Under the pieces are notes generated by a model, which saw only the letters and a list, made by a program, of their open reading frames with translations, did no database searches and was not told the origin of the DNA. A stretch of 22,398 nucleotides of DNA from an uncultured Gammaproteobacteria bacterium (GTDB lineage Bacteria; Pseudomonadota; Gammaproteobacteria; Xanthomonadales; Xanthomonadaceae), in assembly GCA_946885735.1 (NCBI GenBank), contig CAMPGW010000046.1, positions 1-22,398 of the forward strand, written 5' to 3'. Within the stretch, counting starts at the first letter, position 1; every line of letters starts with the position of its first letter. Positions 20,027 through 22,398 of this stretch are shown one piece after another. Position numbers and translations under genes: made by a program.

Positions 20027-21220
20027 ATGAACCTTCCCCTCGCCCGCCTTCCCGCGATGCTTGCCCTATCCGCCGCCGTGCTGCTGGCGATTGCCAGCCT
20101 GGGCTGCGATTCCGACGCCGCACCCGCGGCTGGCGGTCCGCCGCCGGCCGAGGTCAGCGTCGCGCCCGTGCTCGCCAAGAGCGTGCGCGAGTGGGATGAG
20201 TTCACCGGTCGCATCAGCGCCGTCGAATCGGTGGAACTGCGTCCGCGCGTATCCGGCTACATCGAACGCGTCGGTTTCCGCGAAGGCCAGGACGTCGAGC
20301 GCGGCGACCTGCTGTTCGTGGTCGACCCGCGTCCCTACCGCGCTGCGCTGGCCCAGGCCGAGGCGGAGCTCGAGCGCGCCCGCAGCGCCGCGCGGCTGGC
20401 GCAGGCGCAGGGCGCCCGCGCGCAGAGCCTGATCGAGGCGCAGGTGATCTCGCGCGAGGAGTTCGAGTCCCGGCGCGCCGCCAGCGCCCAGGGCGAAGCC
20501 GGCGTACGCGGTGCCGAGGCCGCCGTCGCCACCGCCCGCCTCAACCTGCAGTTCACCGAGGTGCGCGCGCCGATTTCCGGCCGCGTCGGTCGCGCGCTCG
20601 TCACCGAGGGAAATCTCGCGCAGGCCGACGCCACCCTGCTGGCCACGCTGGTGTCGCTGGATCCGGTGTACGTGGACTTCGAGAGCGACGAGCAGAGCTT
20701 CCTGCGCTATGGCGCGCTCGCCCGCGAGGGCTCGCGCGAGAACGGCCGCAATCCGGTGAAGGTCGGCCTGGCCAACGAGGCCGGCTTCCCGCATGCCGGC
20801 CAGGTGGATTTCGTGGACAACCAGGTGGATCCGCGCACCGGCACCATCCGCGTGCGCGCCGTGTTGCCCAACCCCGACCGCGTGTTCACCCCGGGCCTGT
20901 TCGCCCGCGTGCAGCTCGAGGGCAACCGCGCCTCGCCGGCGCTGCTGGTGGACGACCGCGCGGTGCTGACCGACCAGGACCGCAAGTACGTCTACGTGGT
21001 CGGCGCCGACAACCTGGCCGCGCGCCGCGACGTGAGCCTGGGCCGCATGGCCGAGGGCCTGCGCGTGGTCACCGCCGGCCTCAAGCCGGGCGATCGCGTG
21101 GTGGTGGACGGCGTGCAGAAGATCTTCTTCCCGGGCATGCCGGTGAAGGCGGCGTCGGTGCCGATGCAACCCGCGCAGCGCGGGGCCGCCGCCGCGGCCG
21201 TCGCCGTCGCCACGAAGTAA
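20027..21220 (+). CDS. RND efflux periplasmic adaptor subunit (MexE/SmeV-like lipoprotein)
   Basis: A 397-residue membrane-fusion protein. Lipoprotein signal with lipobox ASLGC; Cys27 is lipidated, and Asp28 at +2 predicts retention in the inner membrane, as in AcrA. Order: a first strand SVAPVLAKSVREWDEFTGRI; a lipoyl half with VELRPRVSGYIERVGFREGQ; a coiled-coil hairpin (about 105-175, AQAEAELERARSAARL ... REEFESRRAA); a lipoyl half with FTEVRAPISGRVGRALVTEG; then the beta-barrel and membrane-proximal domain (DNQVDPRTGTIRVRAVLPNP, RVFTPGLFARVQL). It bridges the RND pump and an outer-membrane channel. It begins three bases after the SDR stop and ends 13 bases before the pump gene, so all three are one operon. 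Confidence 0.93.
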   Translation: MNLPLARLPAMLALSAAVLLAIASLGCDSDAAPAAGGPPPAEVSVAPVLAKSVREWDEFTGRISAVESVELRPRVSGYIERVGFREGQDVERGDLLFVVDPRPYRAALAQAEAELERARSAARLAQAQGARAQSLIEAQVISREEFESRRAASAQGEAGVRGAEAAVATARLNLQFTEVRAPISGRVGRALVTEGNLAQADATLLATLVSLDPVYVDFESDEQSFLRYGALAREGSRENGRNPVKVGLANEAGFPHAGQVDFVDNQVDPRTGTIRVRAVLPNPDRVFTPGLFARVQLEGNRASPALLVDDRAVLTDQDRKYVYVVGADNLAARRDVSLGRMAEGLRVVTAGLKPGDRVVVDGVQKIFFPGMPVKAASVPMQPAQRGAAAAAVAVATK

Positions 21221-21233
21221 GGACGCCCCGCCC

Positions 21234-22398
21234 ATGGACTTCTCACGCTTCTTCATCGATCGCCCGATCTTCGCGGCGGTCCTGTCCATCGTGATCTTCG
21301 CCGCCGGGCTGATCGCAATCCCCTTGCTGCCGGTCGGCGAGTACCCGGAAGTGGTGCCGCCCTCGGTGGTGGTGCGCACGGTGTATCCGGGCGCCAATCC
21401 GAAGGTCATCGCCGAGACCGTCGCCACGCCGCTGGAGGAAGCGATCAACGGCGTCGAGGACATGATGTACTTCAAGTCCGTCGCCGGTTCCGACGGCGTG
21501 CTGCAGATGACCGTGACCTTCGAGCCGGGCACCGATGCGGACGAAGCCGCGGTACGCGTGCAGAACCGCGTCAGCCAGGCGCTGGCGCGCCTGCCCGAGG
21601 ACGTGCGCCGCCAGGGCGTGACCACGCAGAAGCAGTCGCCGGTCTTCCTGATGGTGGTGCACCTGGTCTCGCCCGACGGCAAGTACGACACCCTGTACCT
21701 GCGCAACTACATGCGCCTGCACGTGAAGGACGCGCTGGCGCGCATTCCCGGCGTGGGCGATGCCCAGGCCTTCGGCGGCGGCGACTATGCGATGCGCCTG
21801 TGGCTGGACCCGGACAAGATCGCCGCCCGCGGCCTGACCGCCGGCGACGTGCTGCGCGCGGTGCGCGAGCAGAACATCCAGGTCTCCGCCGGCCAGCTCG
21901 GCGCCGAGCCGATGCCCAACGGCAGCGACTTCCTCACCCTGATCAATGCGAAAGGCCGACTCGCCAGCACGGAGGAATTCGGCAACATCGTGCTCGAGAG
22001 CGGCGAGCACGGCGAGATCGTGCGCCTGCGCGACGTCGCCCGCATCGAGCTGGCGGCGGGCGATTACACGCTGCGCTCGCGCCTGGACGGCATGAACGCG
22101 GCCGCCGTCGGCGTGTTCCAGGCGCCGGGCGCGAACGCGCTGCAGATCCGCGACCAGGTCATCGCCCGCATGGACGAGCTCTCGGCGCGCTTCCCGCCCG
22201 GCGTCGAATACCGGACCGTCTACGACACCACCATCTTCGTGCGCGACTCCATCAAGTCGGTGGTCACCACGCTGCTGGAGGCGGTGCTGCTGGTGGTGCT
22301 GGTGGTGATCCTGTTCCTGCAGACCTGGCGTGCCTCGATCATCCCGCTGATCGCGGTGCCGGTCTCGGTGGTCGGCACCTTCGCCGCGCTGTACGTGC
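21234..22398 (+). CDS. RND efflux pump permease, HAE1 family, MexF/SmeW/OqxB-like (partial, 3' end outside window)
   Basis: The first 388 residues of an inner-membrane proton/drug antiporter that should be about 1050 residues long. Visible: MDFSRFFIDRPIFAAVLSIV with TM1; the porter region start VGEYPEVVPPSVVVRTVYPG; ANPKVIAETVATPLEEAING; then RLPEDVRRQGVTTQKQSP, LYLRNYMRLHVKDALARIPG, GDYAMRLWLDPDKIAARGLT and the YDTTIFVRDSIKSVV entry to TM2, followed by LVVILFLQTWRASIIPLIAV and PVSVVGTFAALY. These blocks match the MexF/OqxB subgroup (YEV(V)PPxVVVR, LYLxNY) rather than AcrB. AAGGA precedes the ATG by ten bases. Known substrates of this subgroup include chloramphenicol, quinolones and similar compounds; the substrates here are unknown. 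An outer-membrane factor gene is expected downstream. Confidence 0.93.
   Translation, partial: MDFSRFFIDRPIFAAVLSIVIFAAGLIAIPLLPVGEYPEVVPPSVVVRTVYPGANPKVIAETVATPLEEAINGVEDMMYFKSVAGSDGVLQMTVTFEPGTDADEAAVRVQNRVSQALARLPEDVRRQGVTTQKQSPVFLMVVHLVSPDGKYDTLYLRNYMRLHVKDALARIPGVGDAQAFGGGDYAMRLWLDPDKIAARGLTAGDVLRAVREQNIQVSAGQLGAEPMPNGSDFLTLINAKGRLASTEEFGNIVLESGEHGEIVRLRDVARIELAAGDYTLRSRLDGMNAAAVGVFQAPGANALQIRDQVIARMDELSARFPPGVEYRTVYDTTIFVRDSIKSVVTTLLEAVLLVVLVVILFLQTWRASIIPLIAVPVSVVGTFAALYV

Noticed and set aside
20066..21706. 546-codon minus-strand frame across the adaptor and RND pump genes
   Set aside because: Opposite two unmistakable efflux genes; translation is low-complexity His/Ala/Gly/Arg.
1..22398. 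tRNA genes, rRNA, CRISPR arrays, insertion sequences or prophage genes
   Set aside because: No cloverleaf-like sequence, spaced direct repeats, transposase motifs or terminal inverted repeats were seen by eye on either strand; a short tRNA could still be missed without tRNAscan.

Overview
The window is a very GC-rich bacterial chromosome segment with dense short-gap gene packing and strong G/C third-position bias. I see no tRNA, rRNA, CRISPR array, insertion sequence or phage gene. The gene families and layout (PDH E2 of the lipoyl/PSBD type, RsuA, RsmC, a 60-aa basic protein, DUF3297, and a LysR regulator divergent from an SDR-RND efflux operon as in Stenotrophomonas SmeRv/SmeU1VWU2X) point to Gammaproteobacteria of the Xanthomonadales/Lysobacterales (Lysobacter, Luteimonas or Stenotrophomonas-like). 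That placement is inference from gene content only.

Layout. 1-1722 (minus): the 5' part of aceF (PDH E2), preceded by a rho-independent terminator that ends a DUF2884 (YggN-like) periplasmic protein gene. 1874-4299: an ArnT/PMT-type glycosyltransferase (+) meets an EamA permease (-) at a shared CTAG stop. 4437-6547: a small secreted protein overlaps a GlxA-type (DJ-1/PfpI + AraC) regulator; a histidine-box membrane hydroxylase lies convergent to them. 6633-9448: dinB (+), then rsuA and an rsmC-like methyltransferase gene (minus, ATGA-coupled). 9620-12352: a run of small genes, namely two unknowns, a DUF2383/PA2169-type four-helix protein, a small ion channel with an odd selectivity filter, a YbcJ-like S4 protein, a 60-aa basic protein and DUF3297.

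12361-17738 is the most interesting part. On the minus strand there are two adjacent ferritin-like (diiron-type) genes and an SDR. Divergent from them, across an AT-rich patch rich in inverted repeats, are a BlaI-type repressor and an M56 (BlaR1-type) membrane metallopeptidase, overlapping by ATGA. The peptidase has no recognisable penicillin-binding sensor; it ends in a long coiled coil in which methionines recur every 7 residues or multiples of 7. I suggest a BlaI/BlaR1-like signalling unit sensing something other than a beta-lactam, possibly controlling the diiron pair.

17763-22398: a LysR regulator (-) is divergent from an operon of a degenerate SDR, an RND periplasmic adaptor lipoprotein and a MexF/SmeW-like RND pump cut by the window end. 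The adaptor carries Asp at +2, which favours inner-membrane retention. The pump should be followed, outside the window, by an outer-membrane channel gene and perhaps a second SDR.
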